Assembly (NCBI GenBank): GCA_002021875.1
Contig: CP018627.1
Span: forward strand, 9,362,001-9,426,000
Origin: Streptomyces hygroscopicus
GTDB taxonomy: Bacteria; Actinomycetota; Actinomycetes; Streptomycetales; Streptomycetaceae
Direction of reading: 5' to 3'
DNA length: 64,000 nucleotides
The position numbers and the translations under genes were made by a program. The notes beneath the pieces were generated by a model. That model was given only the letters and a program-made list of their open reading frames with translations, searched no databases and was not told the DNA's origin. Shown in pieces: positions 8,110 to 15,689 of the stretch (the stretch's first letter is position 1; the number at the start of each line of letters is the position of its first letter).

Positions 8110-9876
8110 GTGACCACGGCCCGGCCGGTACCACATGTCGACTTCCGTACTCTTCCCGATGCCCTGTGGCACCGTGGCGAGCGGCAGCCGGACAGAACCG
8201 CTTATGTCTTCCTGAAGGACGGCGAGGACGCCACGGAGTCGCTGACCTACGGGGAACTCCACGAGGCGGCGTGTCGCCGGGCCACGACGCTCAGCGCCGC
8301 GGGGCTCACAGGCCGCAACGCTGTCCTCATGTATCCCTCGGGCCTGGAGTTCGTGCGGACGTTGCTCGGCTGCATGTACGGCCGGGTGGCGGGCGCCCCG
8401 GTCCAGCTGCCACGTCGTCGCGCCGAGGTGGAGCGGCTACGCCGTATCGCTGACGACGCCGGCACCTCGACCGTCCTGACCACGACCGACGTCATCCGCG
8501 ACCTGCGCGAGCGCTTCGCCGGCCTGCCCGCCCTCGACGGGCTCGACCTGGTGGCCACCGATGACCCGGGCGCGCTCCACACAGGAGACCCCAGTACGCC
8601 GGAACGCTTGCCTGACCCCCAGGACATCGCGCTGCTCCAGTACACGTCCGGTTCCACCGGGCACCCCAAGGGCGTCATGGTCAGCCACGCGAACTTCCTC
8701 GCCAACGTGGTCGAAACCGATGAACTCTGGCCGTGCGAGCCCCGCGGAACCGTGGTGAACTGGCTTCCGCTCTTCCACGACATGGGGATGCTGTTCGGTG
8801 TCGTCCTGCCGCTGTGGGCGGGCATTCCCTCGTACCTGATGGCCCCTGAGTCCTTCATCCGCCGACCCGCACGCTGGCTGGAGGCGCTATCCAGGTTCGG
8901 CGGCACCCACTCGGCCGCACCGAGCTTCGCCTACGAACTGTGCGTGCGGGCCGCGGAAAGCGGCATGACCGCAGGCGTGGGCGACCTGGCGAGCTGGCGA
9001 GTGGCCGTCAACGGCGCCGAGCCCGTGCGGTGGAGCGTGGTCCGGGCCTTCACTGACACGTTCGCCCCTCATGGCTTCGACCCGATGGCCATGTGTCCCG
9101 CCTACGGGCTCGCGGAAAACACCCTCAAGGCCACCGGCACCCGGGCGGACCGTGAGCCCATGGTGCTGTGGCTGTCCGCCGAAGCACTCCGGGAGGGCAG
9201 GGCGCTACCCGTCGGGGAACGCACCGACAGTGCCGTCCCGGCGGTCGGCAGCGGACGTGATGTCGCCGGCACTCACGTACGTATCGTGGACCCCGTCACC
9301 CGGCAGCCCTGCACGCCGGGCCAGGTGGGGGAGATCTGGATCTCCGGACCGTGCGTCGCGGACGGCTACTGGGGCCGCCCCGCCGTCAGCGAGGACACCT
9401 TCCGTGCCCGCGTCGACGACGAAACCGATGACGCCACCCCGCACCTGCGCACCGGCGACCTCGGCTTCCAGATCGACGGCGACCTGTACGTCACCGGCCG
9501 GATGAAGGACGTCATCATCCGCAGGGGCCGCAACCACTACCCGCAGGACATCGAACTGTCCGCCGAGCGCGCCGTACCGGGGCTGCAACCCAACTGCGCG
9601 GCCGCCTTTTCGCTCGACGACGGGGAGCGCGAACGACTTGTGGTGGTCGTGGAGACCGGCGGACGGGTCCTCGGCACCCTGGGCGCAGATGGCCTGCGTG
9701 AGCGCGTGCGCGAAGCCGTACGAGAGGAACAGCGGATCACACCGGACGACATCGTCGTCATACGCCGCGGCAAACTGCCGAAGACCTCCAGCGGCAAGGT
9801 ACAGCGGCGGGCATGCCGCTCGCTCTACCAAGACGGTGAACTGGTCCGCCTGGTCTCGTCCGGCGGGGAGGCGTGA
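8110..9876 (+). CDS. fatty acyl-AMP ligase / medium-chain fatty acyl-CoA ligase (RevS-like)
   Basis: This 588-residue ANL enzyme is of the FAAL type. It carries YTSGSTGHPKGV at about residues 178-189, the FAAL-typical NWLPLFHDMG, YGLAENTLKATG, the hinge RTGDLGF, RMKDVIIRRGRNHYP and the C-terminal lysine in KTSSGKVQRR. It starts at GTG 8110, three bases after the CCR stop codon, with GGGAG upstream, so it is probably co-translated. FAAL-group enzymes adenylate fatty acids for transfer to carrier proteins, but the RevS subgroup forms acyl-CoA. No acyl carrier protein gene is seen in the operon, which favours the CoA option. It would supply the acyl unit that the neighbouring KAS III or CCR extends. 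Confidence 0.87.
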   Translation: MTTARPVPHVDFRTLPDALWHRGERQPDRTAYVFLKDGEDATESLTYGELHEAACRRATTLSAAGLTGRNAVLMYPSGLEFVRTLLGCMYGRVAGAPVQLPRRRAEVERLRRIADDAGTSTVLTTTDVIRDLRERFAGLPALDGLDLVATDDPGALHTGDPSTPERLPDPQDIALLQYTSGSTGHPKGVMVSHANFLANVVETDELWPCEPRGTVVNWLPLFHDMGMLFGVVLPLWAGIPSYLMAPESFIRRPARWLEALSRFGGTHSAAPSFAYELCVRAAESGMTAGVGDLASWRVAVNGAEPVRWSVVRAFTDTFAPHGFDPMAMCPAYGLAENTLKATGTRADREPMVLWLSAEALREGRALPVGERTDSAVPAVGSGRDVAGTHVRIVDPVTRQPCTPGQVGEIWISGPCVADGYWGRPAVSEDTFRARVDDETDDATPHLRTGDLGFQIDGDLYVTGRMKDVIIRRGRNHYPQDIELSAERAVPGLQPNCAAAFSLDDGERERLVVVVETGGRVLGTLGADGLRERVREAVREEQRITPDDIVVIRRGKLPKTSSGKVQRRACRSLYQDGELVRLVSSGGEA

Positions 9877-10871
9877 TGGCGGGACTTCGCACCGCCGCGG
9901 GCTCTGCCCACGCGAGGATCCATGGCGTAGGCGCGTACCGGCCGTCACGGGTCGTGACCAACGACGAGATCTGCGCGCGCATCGATTCGAGCGACGAGTG
10001 GATCCGCCGCCGCTCCGGCATCGTCACCCGGCACTTTGCCGACTCCGACGAGACCATCGTCACGATGGGCACGGAAGCGGCCCGCAAGGCGTTGGCCTGT
10101 GCCGGTACCGACCCGGGCGACGTGGGCCTCGTCCTGCTGGCCACGACCTCCTTTCTCGAGCAGGTGCCGCCCGCGGCCCCGCGTATCGCCCACCTGCTGG
10201 GGACCAAGGCGGCGGCCATGGACGTCGGCGCGGCCTGTTCGGGCTTCTCCTACGGTCTGACGCTGGCGGGCTCCGTCGTCCGCTCGGGCGAGGCCCGGTT
10301 CGTCGTGGTCATCGGCTCGGAGCGGATGAGTGACATCGTCGATTCGGCGGACCGGGGCAGTGCCTTCCTCTTCGGCGACGGCGCCGGCGCGGTCGTCGTG
10401 GGCCCGTCCGACACACCCGGCCTCGGCCCGGTGGCCTGGGCGTCCGACGGAGTTCAGCACTGGGTGATCGCCCACGACCGCTCCTGGCTGGACACCCGTG
10501 ACGGATCCGGACCGTGGCCGACCCTGACAATGGCCGGTCCGGAGGTGTTCCGCTGGGCGACCCGGACGGTCCCGGAGATCTCCCGGCAGGCGCTCGACGC
10601 GGCGGGGCTCGACGTCGCGGACCTCGCCGCTTTCATCCCCCACCAGGCCAACGCCCGGATCGTGGACTCCGTCGCCAGGTCGCTGGGCCTCGCCCCGCAC
10701 ACCGCGGTGGCCAGGGACGTCGTACGGGCGGGGAACACCTCGGCAGCCTCGGTCCCGCTCGCCATGGACGCCCTGCTGGCTCAGGGCGGGCTCTCCCGCG
10801 GCGATCCGGCGCTGCTCGTGGGCTTCGGCGCGGGACTCACCTGTGCCGCCCAGGTGGTGGCCCTGCCCTGA
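9876..10871 (+). CDS. beta-ketoacyl-ACP synthase III (FabH-like, RevR-like)
   Basis: This KAS III of about 331 residues has the complete Cys-His-Asn triad: Cys121 in GAACSGFSYG, His256 in FIPHQAN and Asn287 in GNTSAAS. The N-terminal SSDEWIRRRSGI is the FabH signature. ATG 9876 overlaps the stop of the ligase, with GGGGAGG five bases upstream; a GTG directly in front (9873) is the alternative. In fatty-acid synthesis FabH condenses acyl-CoA with malonyl-ACP. In this operon it probably makes the beta-keto precursor of a 2-enoyl thioester for the CCR; the ketoreductase and dehydratase would be borrowed from primary metabolism. Confidence 0.9.
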   Translation: MAGLRTAAGSAHARIHGVGAYRPSRVVTNDEICARIDSSDEWIRRRSGIVTRHFADSDETIVTMGTEAARKALACAGTDPGDVGLVLLATTSFLEQVPPAAPRIAHLLGTKAAAMDVGAACSGFSYGLTLAGSVVRSGEARFVVVIGSERMSDIVDSADRGSAFLFGDGAGAVVVGPSDTPGLGPVAWASDGVQHWVIAHDRSWLDTRDGSGPWPTLTMAGPEVFRWATRTVPEISRQALDAAGLDVADLAAFIPHQANARIVDSVARSLGLAPHTAVARDVVRAGNTSAASVPLAMDALLAQGGLSRGDPALLVGFGAGLTCAAQVVALP

Positions 10872-10977
10872 CGCTTCCTCGTGGCGACATCGGTAACCGA
10901 TGTATTTTCAAGACCTTGGAATGGTGCCCGCGAGCCGGGCGGGTAGCGCTGATACGGGCCGGACGCGAGGAGGGCAT

Positions 10978-11394
10978 GTGGAACGCGGTGAGGTTTGGTC
11001 GGCTCAGTTTGACGAGGAACGACCTGTCGTGCTGCTCCAGGGAGGCGCAGGGCCAGAATTCCCGGCCATGCAGATCGTCGAACCGGTTACCCCGGCGCAG
11101 AAGCTCGGATTCGTCTGGATGTCCGGCGAGCAAGCCGCCGATGCCGACGAGCGACGCCGGATGGTCGAGGAGTTCGGGCCCGAAGCGCTCATCGGCATCG
11201 AGGTCTTCTTCGGAGCCGAGGAGGGCCTGGCGGAGAGCGGCGTGGTCCGAGTGGTGCTGCCCAGGGCCGGGAAAGTCTTCTGCACCTGGAGGACGACCGT
11301 CAGCGAGGAGTCGCTGACCAAGCGGATCGGCGCCCTGTCCCCGGCCAAACAACGCGAGCTGGACATCGCCCTGGCACTCGCCGACGATCAGTGA
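10978..11394 (+). CDS. PemK/MazF-like protein without a visible antitoxin
   Basis: The first residues (ERGEVWSAQF, then RPVVLLQ) match the start of MazF/PemK-type endoribonuclease toxins. The middle part (IGIEVFFGAEEGLAESGVVRVVLP) fits the same SH3-like fold. GTG 10978 is preferred because GAGGAGG stands seven bases upstream and the family motif starts at residue 2; the open frame extends upstream to 10900 without supporting sequence. The protein is 138 residues, a little longer than classical MazF (about 110), with an acidic and helical tail. No antitoxin-sized gene precedes it: only 106 bases separate it from the KAS III gene. Toxin activity is therefore uncertain, and a solitary or domesticated relative is possible. 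Confidence 0.6.
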   Translation: MERGEVWSAQFDEERPVVLLQGGAGPEFPAMQIVEPVTPAQKLGFVWMSGEQAADADERRRMVEEFGPEALIGIEVFFGAEEGLAESGVVRVVLPRAGKVFCTWRTTVSEESLTKRIGALSPAKQRELDIALALADDQ

Positions 11395-11592
11395 TCACGC
11401 CTCATGCTGACTGCCACGAGTTCCCCTGTGGGGACAGCGTCCTGAGGCGTTCTTCACGCTACCCCGGTTTGTGCTTGCCGGCTCGGTTTCGTCCAGCGTC
11501 GCTCCGCCGATCCGTCCGGTCTTGCGGGCCTCACGGTTTCAAGCAGCCACCGCGTTTACCACCGTGAAGATCCGGGTCGCCGCCAGCATCGG

Positions 11593-11847
11593 CTACGGGC
11601 CGACCGAGAACACCACCTTGGACAGGGAGGCGAACCACAGGCGGTCCGCGGGTTCGTACCGTACTCGCCCTTGTAGTTGGCGTCGTAGCACGGCGTTTTC
11701 ATGGCGCAGGACGAGAAGTTCGGCCTCCTTCGAGGTGTCCCGCCGTAGAAGCACCGTCGGGACGGCGTGAAGGCGTCGAGTCACCTGGTACAGAAGTGAC
11801 AGCAGGCCGCCGCCGACCAGACTCAATGACCCAGCTGTGCCGCACAC
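11593..11847 (-). pseudogene. N-terminal remnant of an integrase-core transposase
   Basis: The minus-strand reading encodes LLSLLYQVTRRL, then a segment EAELLVLRHENAVLRRQL. The EILVLRHENAVLRRQ pattern is the hallmark of the N-terminus of a common actinobacterial integrase-core (DDE) transposase. The catalytic part is absent: after about 60 residues the sequence becomes unrelated. Three similar N-terminal remnants occur at 46638, 49836 and 55618. The flanking 11395-11592 and 11848-12052 hold no gene I can support. Confidence 0.65.
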
Positions 11848-12052
11848 TTCCCGCCGTCGGCGCCGACCCTTGTACAGCCGACTCTTCTATAGCGGTTGTC
11901 CCCGGGAAGGCGGTCGCGAGGAGCGGCCTTTCCCTTCACCGGTCCGGCGCCGCGCCGTTCGGAAACGCACACGCCCGCCGGGGGTTCTGTCTCCGCGGGA
12001 AGACCCCGTCAGCCGGCCGGTGTGCCGGGCTCCCGCACTCCGAGCCCGGCCC

Positions 12053-12760
12053 TCACGGGGAGGAGGGGCCGCGGTCCTGCTTGCTTTCGTCCTCGCGCCG
12101 CCCGTAGTCGTTGAGCAGCAGGTGCGTGGTGATGTTGATGTGTCGGCTGAGCGCCTCGACGACGCCTGGTACGTCCCGTTCGATGGCGCGATCGCAGATG
12201 GTCTTGTGCTCTGCCGCGATATCGCGGTTGCTGTGCTCGGTCGGTGTGCGGGCCCAGCAGCGGTAGACCTCCGCTGCCTCGCGCAGCTGTGTGGCGATGT
12301 CCCGCAGCTGTCGGTTGGGGCATCCCTCCAGCAGGACGCGATGGAAGCGGGCGTGGGCGTTCAGCCAGCGTTCGTTGATTTCGCCGGCGTCGCCGAAGAC
12401 GGGAACGCGAGCGAGATGGTGGTGCGCGGCGAGCAGATCGGACTCCCACTCGATGGTGCCGGCGGTGACGGACTCCCGGACAAGGTGGGTCTCGATGAAC
12501 ACGCGGGCCTCGGTCAGCTCCTCCAGGCGCTCGGGTGAGACGGTGACGACCCGGAACCCCTGTTGCGGCGCGAAGGTCGCCAGTCCCTGGCCGACCAGCC
12601 GGGGCAGTGCCTCCCGCAGTACCCCGCTGCTGGCGCCGTACTTCTCCTTCAGCGCCTCCACCCGCAGACGTGAACCGGGTTCGTGTCGTCCGTTGAGGAT
12701 GTCCGCGCGCAGCCGCTGGTAGATCTCCTCGGCGCGGGTCATGGAGCCGGTAGTCGCCAT
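12053..12760 (-). CDS. GntR-family (FCD/FadR subgroup) regulator
   Basis: This 235-residue regulator has an N-terminal winged helix (AEEIYQRLRADILNG, then SRLRVEALKEKYG and REALPRLVGQGL) and an all-helical FCD ligand domain with the usual HARFHRVLLEGC and HSNRDIAAEHKTI histidines that bind a metal or carboxylate. It is divergent from the FAH gene at 12881 and so probably represses the catabolic genes 12881-21140 until an aromatic acid or intermediate binds. The 120 bp between the two genes contains an AT-rich tract (12777-12812: AATATCTAGG-type bases and TCTCGAGATTTTC) unlike its surroundings, the likely operator and promoter zone. Confidence 0.88.
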   Translation of the reverse strand: MATTGSMTRAEEIYQRLRADILNGRHEPGSRLRVEALKEKYGASSGVLREALPRLVGQGLATFAPQQGFRVVTVSPERLEELTEARVFIETHLVRESVTAGTIEWESDLLAAHHHLARVPVFGDAGEINERWLNAHARFHRVLLEGCPNRQLRDIATQLREAAEVYRCWARTPTEHSNRDIAAEHKTICDRAIERDVPGVVEALSRHINITTHLLLNDYGRREDESKQDRGPSSP

Positions 12761-12880
12761 GTCGCAGATTCTAGCGCACCTAGATATTCCAAAAAAATCT
12801 CGAGATTTTCTTGACGTGTCGACAGGGAAGGGCGTTGACTCCAGTCATCCCAGAAGCAGGAAGACCGGAGGCGGCGCGCT

Positions 12881-13717
12881 ATGCGGACGACGACCAGAGC
12901 AGGACGGATGTGCCTGGTGACCGGGGAAGCGGTGATCGATGCCGAGCAGGCCAGTGCAGGCCGGTTCCCGGCTGATCCGCTGACAGTGTTCGAGGAGTGG
13001 GACGCCTTCCGGTCCTGGGCCGCTGAGCTGGAGGCCGCGGGTGTCCAGGCGTCGGAGGGGCCGGACGGCAGCGTCTCGCCGACACCGCGGCAGGTATTCG
13101 CGATCGGGCTGAACTACCGCGACCACGCCGAGGAGGCCGGCCTGGCGACGCCTGAGTCCCCGTCGGTCTTCACCAAGTTCGCCACGTCCCTCACCGGCCC
13201 CGACACGCAGCTGCGGCTGCCCGGTGGCCGCGTTGACTGGGAGGCCGAGCTGGTGGTGGTGATGGGGCGCCGGGCGGAGCACGTTGCCGCAGGGGACGCC
13301 TGGTCCTATGTGGCCGGGCTGACCGTGGGGCAGGACTACTCCGAGCGCGATGTGCAGTCCGTGGGCCCCGTGCCGCAGTTCTCTCTCGGCAAATCCTTCC
13401 CCGGATTCGCGCCGACCGGCCCGGTGCTGGTCACGGCCGACGAGTTCGCCGATCCGGACGACCTTGCGATCGAGTGCCTCGTCAACGGGGAGAGCGTCCA
13501 GAAGTCACGCACCTCTTCGATGATCTTCCCGGTCCCGGAACTGATCGCACGGCTGTCCGCGGTGTGCCCGCTGCTGCCGGGCGACGTGATCTTCACCGGC
13601 ACCCCCTCAGGAGTGGGACACGCCCGCACTCCCCAGCGCTACCTGCGGCCGGGAGACGAGGTCGTCACGCGTATCGAGGGCATCGGACAGCTCCGGCAGA
13701 CCTGCGTCGCCGCCTGA
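12881..13717 (+). CDS. fumarylacetoacetate hydrolase family protein (ring-cleavage product hydrolase)
   Basis: The C-terminal two thirds is a clear FAH domain: FAIGLNYRDHAEEAG, then PSVFTKFATSLTG, DWEAELVVVMGR (metal-binding acidic residues), QDYSERDVQ, GKSFPGFAPTGP, and GDVIFTGTPSGVG near the end. The length of 278 residues fits single-domain FAH proteins. ATG 12881 follows a GGAGGCGG ribosome binding site. FAH-family enzymes cleave or hydrate acylpyruvate-type ring-fission products in the cytoplasm. It lies directly before an extradiol dioxygenase (14 bp gap), so it probably acts on the fission product of that enzyme. Confidence 0.9.
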   Translation: MRTTTRAGRMCLVTGEAVIDAEQASAGRFPADPLTVFEEWDAFRSWAAELEAAGVQASEGPDGSVSPTPRQVFAIGLNYRDHAEEAGLATPESPSVFTKFATSLTGPDTQLRLPGGRVDWEAELVVVMGRRAEHVAAGDAWSYVAGLTVGQDYSERDVQSVGPVPQFSLGKSFPGFAPTGPVLVTADEFADPDDLAIECLVNGESVQKSRTSSMIFPVPELIARLSAVCPLLPGDVIFTGTPSGVGHARTPQRYLRPGDEVVTRIEGIGQLRQTCVAA

Positions 13718-13731
13718 GAGAGGGGCGCTCC

Positions 13732-14658
13732 ATGGCTTTGCACAGGCTTCAGTCACTCACCGTCGGAGTGCCGGATGTGGCCGAGGCGGCCGACTACTAC
13801 GTCGACTTCGGACTCGAGCAGGTGGCACCCGGACGGTTCGCCACCGTCGAGGGCGGTGAGCAGTTCTTCCTCGAGTACTCTCCCGTCCGGCGGCTGCTGG
13901 GGATGACGGTCGCCGCCGACGACGGCGACGACCTGGACCGGATCGCCGCGAACCTGGACCGGCTCCAGCTGCCGTGCGAACGCGACACCGGCTCCCTGCG
14001 CACCAGGGAACCCATCGCCGGTATATCGGTCGAGGTCCGTGTCGCACCCCGGCTGACCCGGGTCACCGTCGCGGCCACCCCGTACAACGGCCCCGGACGC
14101 CTGGACCGCGCCGGCACCCGGGCACCCGTGCTCTCCCGCACCGACCCGGTCCGACCCCTGGCCCTGGGCCACGTCGTCATCGGTTCGGTGGAGCAGGAGT
14201 CGACCCAGCGGTTCTTCACCGAAGGGCTCGGTTTCAAGGTCAGCGACGTCGTGCCCGGCACGGCCGCGTTCATGCGCTGCTCCACCGACCACCACAACGT
14301 CCTGGTGCAGCAGGCGCCACTGAACTTCCTGCACCACACCTCGTGGCAGGTGACGGATGTCGACGAGGTGGGCCGGGGCGCCACGAGCATGCTCACCGAG
14401 CACCCGGAACGTCATGTGTGGGGGCTCGGCCGCCACCACATCGGGTCGAACTTCTTCTGGTACCTCAAGGACCCGGCCGGCAACTTCAGCGAGTACTACG
14501 CCGACATGGACTGCATCGTCGACGACCAGCTGTGGACGCCACGCTCCTTCGAGGGCCTGCAGGCGCTCTATGCCTGGGGACCTCCGCCTCCGCCGTCGTT
14601 CCTTGCCCCCGAGGACCTGGCCGCGCTGATGACCGGTGCCCACACGGCCAACGGCTGA
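13732..14658 (+). CDS. extradiol ring-cleavage dioxygenase (VOC superfamily)
   Basis: The 308-residue protein has two vicinal-oxygen-chelate modules, as in 2,3-dihydroxybiphenyl and catechol 2,3-dioxygenases. Candidate Fe(II) ligands fall at the right spacing in the C-terminal module: His147 in LGHVVIG, His201 or His202 in LHHTSW, and Glu254 in FSEYYAD. ATG 13732 has GAGAGGGG upstream. The enzyme would open a catechol- or hydroxyquinol-like ring made by the FAD hydroxylase at 15690. It is in line with and 14 bp after the FAH gene. Its specific substrate is not deducible; the low-complexity PPPPPS near the C-terminus is unremarkable. Confidence 0.87.
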   Translation: MALHRLQSLTVGVPDVAEAADYYVDFGLEQVAPGRFATVEGGEQFFLEYSPVRRLLGMTVAADDGDDLDRIAANLDRLQLPCERDTGSLRTREPIAGISVEVRVAPRLTRVTVAATPYNGPGRLDRAGTRAPVLSRTDPVRPLALGHVVIGSVEQESTQRFFTEGLGFKVSDVVPGTAAFMRCSTDHHNVLVQQAPLNFLHHTSWQVTDVDEVGRGATSMLTEHPERHVWGLGRHHIGSNFFWYLKDPAGNFSEYYADMDCIVDDQLWTPRSFEGLQALYAWGPPPPPSFLAPEDLAALMTGAHTANG

Positions 14659-14856
14659 GCGTCCCCTACACCGTGAAGTGCGGCGGGACACGCGGCCCCG
14701 CCCCACGCCCTGTCCGCTTCACACCGATGAGGCCCGAACCACCCCTCCTCGAGCCGACCCGCCGTCGGCGCGCCGCACAGAAGTAACTCCGCCCTTTCAC
14801 GCAGTTCGCGGTCAGCGGTCGCGGCGGGTGGGAGCGCCGAGATCGGAGCCGGAACA

Positions 14857-15678
14857 TTGAGCACATCAGCGTTCGCCCGTCGGGGCGGCCGGTCGTCCCC
14901 GGGGCCTTCATCGCCGGCGGGCACCGCACCCGCCGTCGGCCTGGCAGTGATGACACTGGAGGGTTTCGACCTTGTCGCCTTCGGCGCGACGACACCGCTG
15001 CTTCTGGACTACCGTCCCTGGCACGTCTCCATTGCCTTCGTCGGCCTGCTCGGCAGCCTCACCCCCATCGGCATGCTCGTCGGCTCCTTGCTGGTCGGCC
15101 AGTTCACCGACCGGTTCGGCCGGCGCCGCACGACGCTGATCAGTATCGGGGCCGTCAGCGCCGGGATGTTCGCCTGCGCCGTGGCCCCCGGTCCGTCGCT
15201 GTTCGGCGCGGGCCGATTCGTCGTCGGGCTCGCCATGTCGCTCCTGGCCGACCGTGCCGGATCACGGGGGCCGATCACGGCCTGCTTCGTCCTCGGAGCC
15301 GCGGCGATCGTCGCCATGAGCACCCGGCTTCCGCTGCCGGTGCTCTACGCCATCGTCATCGTCGGCGGCTGCGGCGCGGTCGGGGTCCAGGGGCTGATCA
15401 ACGTGTACATCTCGCGTTCCTACCCGGTGACCGCGAGGGCCGGCGCGGTGGGCGTCGCGCTCGGAGTGGGCCGCATCGGCGCCATCGCCGGCCCCACGCT
15501 CGGCGGCTGGATTCTCGCGGCCGGCCTCCAACCCCGTTGGAACTTCATCCTGTTCGCCGTCCCCGCCGTCCTCGGTGCGGCCCTCACCCTGGCTGCCGGC
15601 GGACGAGCACCGCGGAATCAGGGCCGTCCCGCTCCCTCGCCGCGCGCCAAGGAGCCGACGGCCGGACAAACACAATGA
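14857..15678 (+). CDS. AAHS-like MFS transporter with an internal deletion
   Basis: The N-terminal third looks like an aromatic acid:H+ symporter: LEGFDLVAFGATTPLLL, a loop motif GQFTDRFGRRRTTL and a helix ending GAGRFVVGLA. Immediately after this (about base 15236) the sequence jumps to MSLLADRAGSRG and continues with the last four helices. AAHS proteins are about 420-450 residues with twelve helices; this one is 273 residues with about seven or eight. The missing piece would be helices 5 to 8. The frame is kept across the junction. The gene is in the right place to import the aromatic substrate of the cluster, but it is probably non-functional or strongly altered. Start at TTG 14857 is tentative. 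Confidence 0.7.
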   Translation: MSTSAFARRGGRSSPGPSSPAGTAPAVGLAVMTLEGFDLVAFGATTPLLLDYRPWHVSIAFVGLLGSLTPIGMLVGSLLVGQFTDRFGRRRTTLISIGAVSAGMFACAVAPGPSLFGAGRFVVGLAMSLLADRAGSRGPITACFVLGAAAIVAMSTRLPLPVLYAIVIVGGCGAVGVQGLINVYISRSYPVTARAGAVGVALGVGRIGAIAGPTLGGWILAAGLQPRWNFILFAVPAVLGAALTLAAGGRAPRNQGRPAPSPRAKEPTAGQTQ

Positions 15679-15689
15679 GAGAGCACACC

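Noticed and set aside
10872..10977. Search for an antitoxin gene before the MazF-like gene
   Set aside because: The 106 bases contain no frame of sufficient length with a ribosome binding site.
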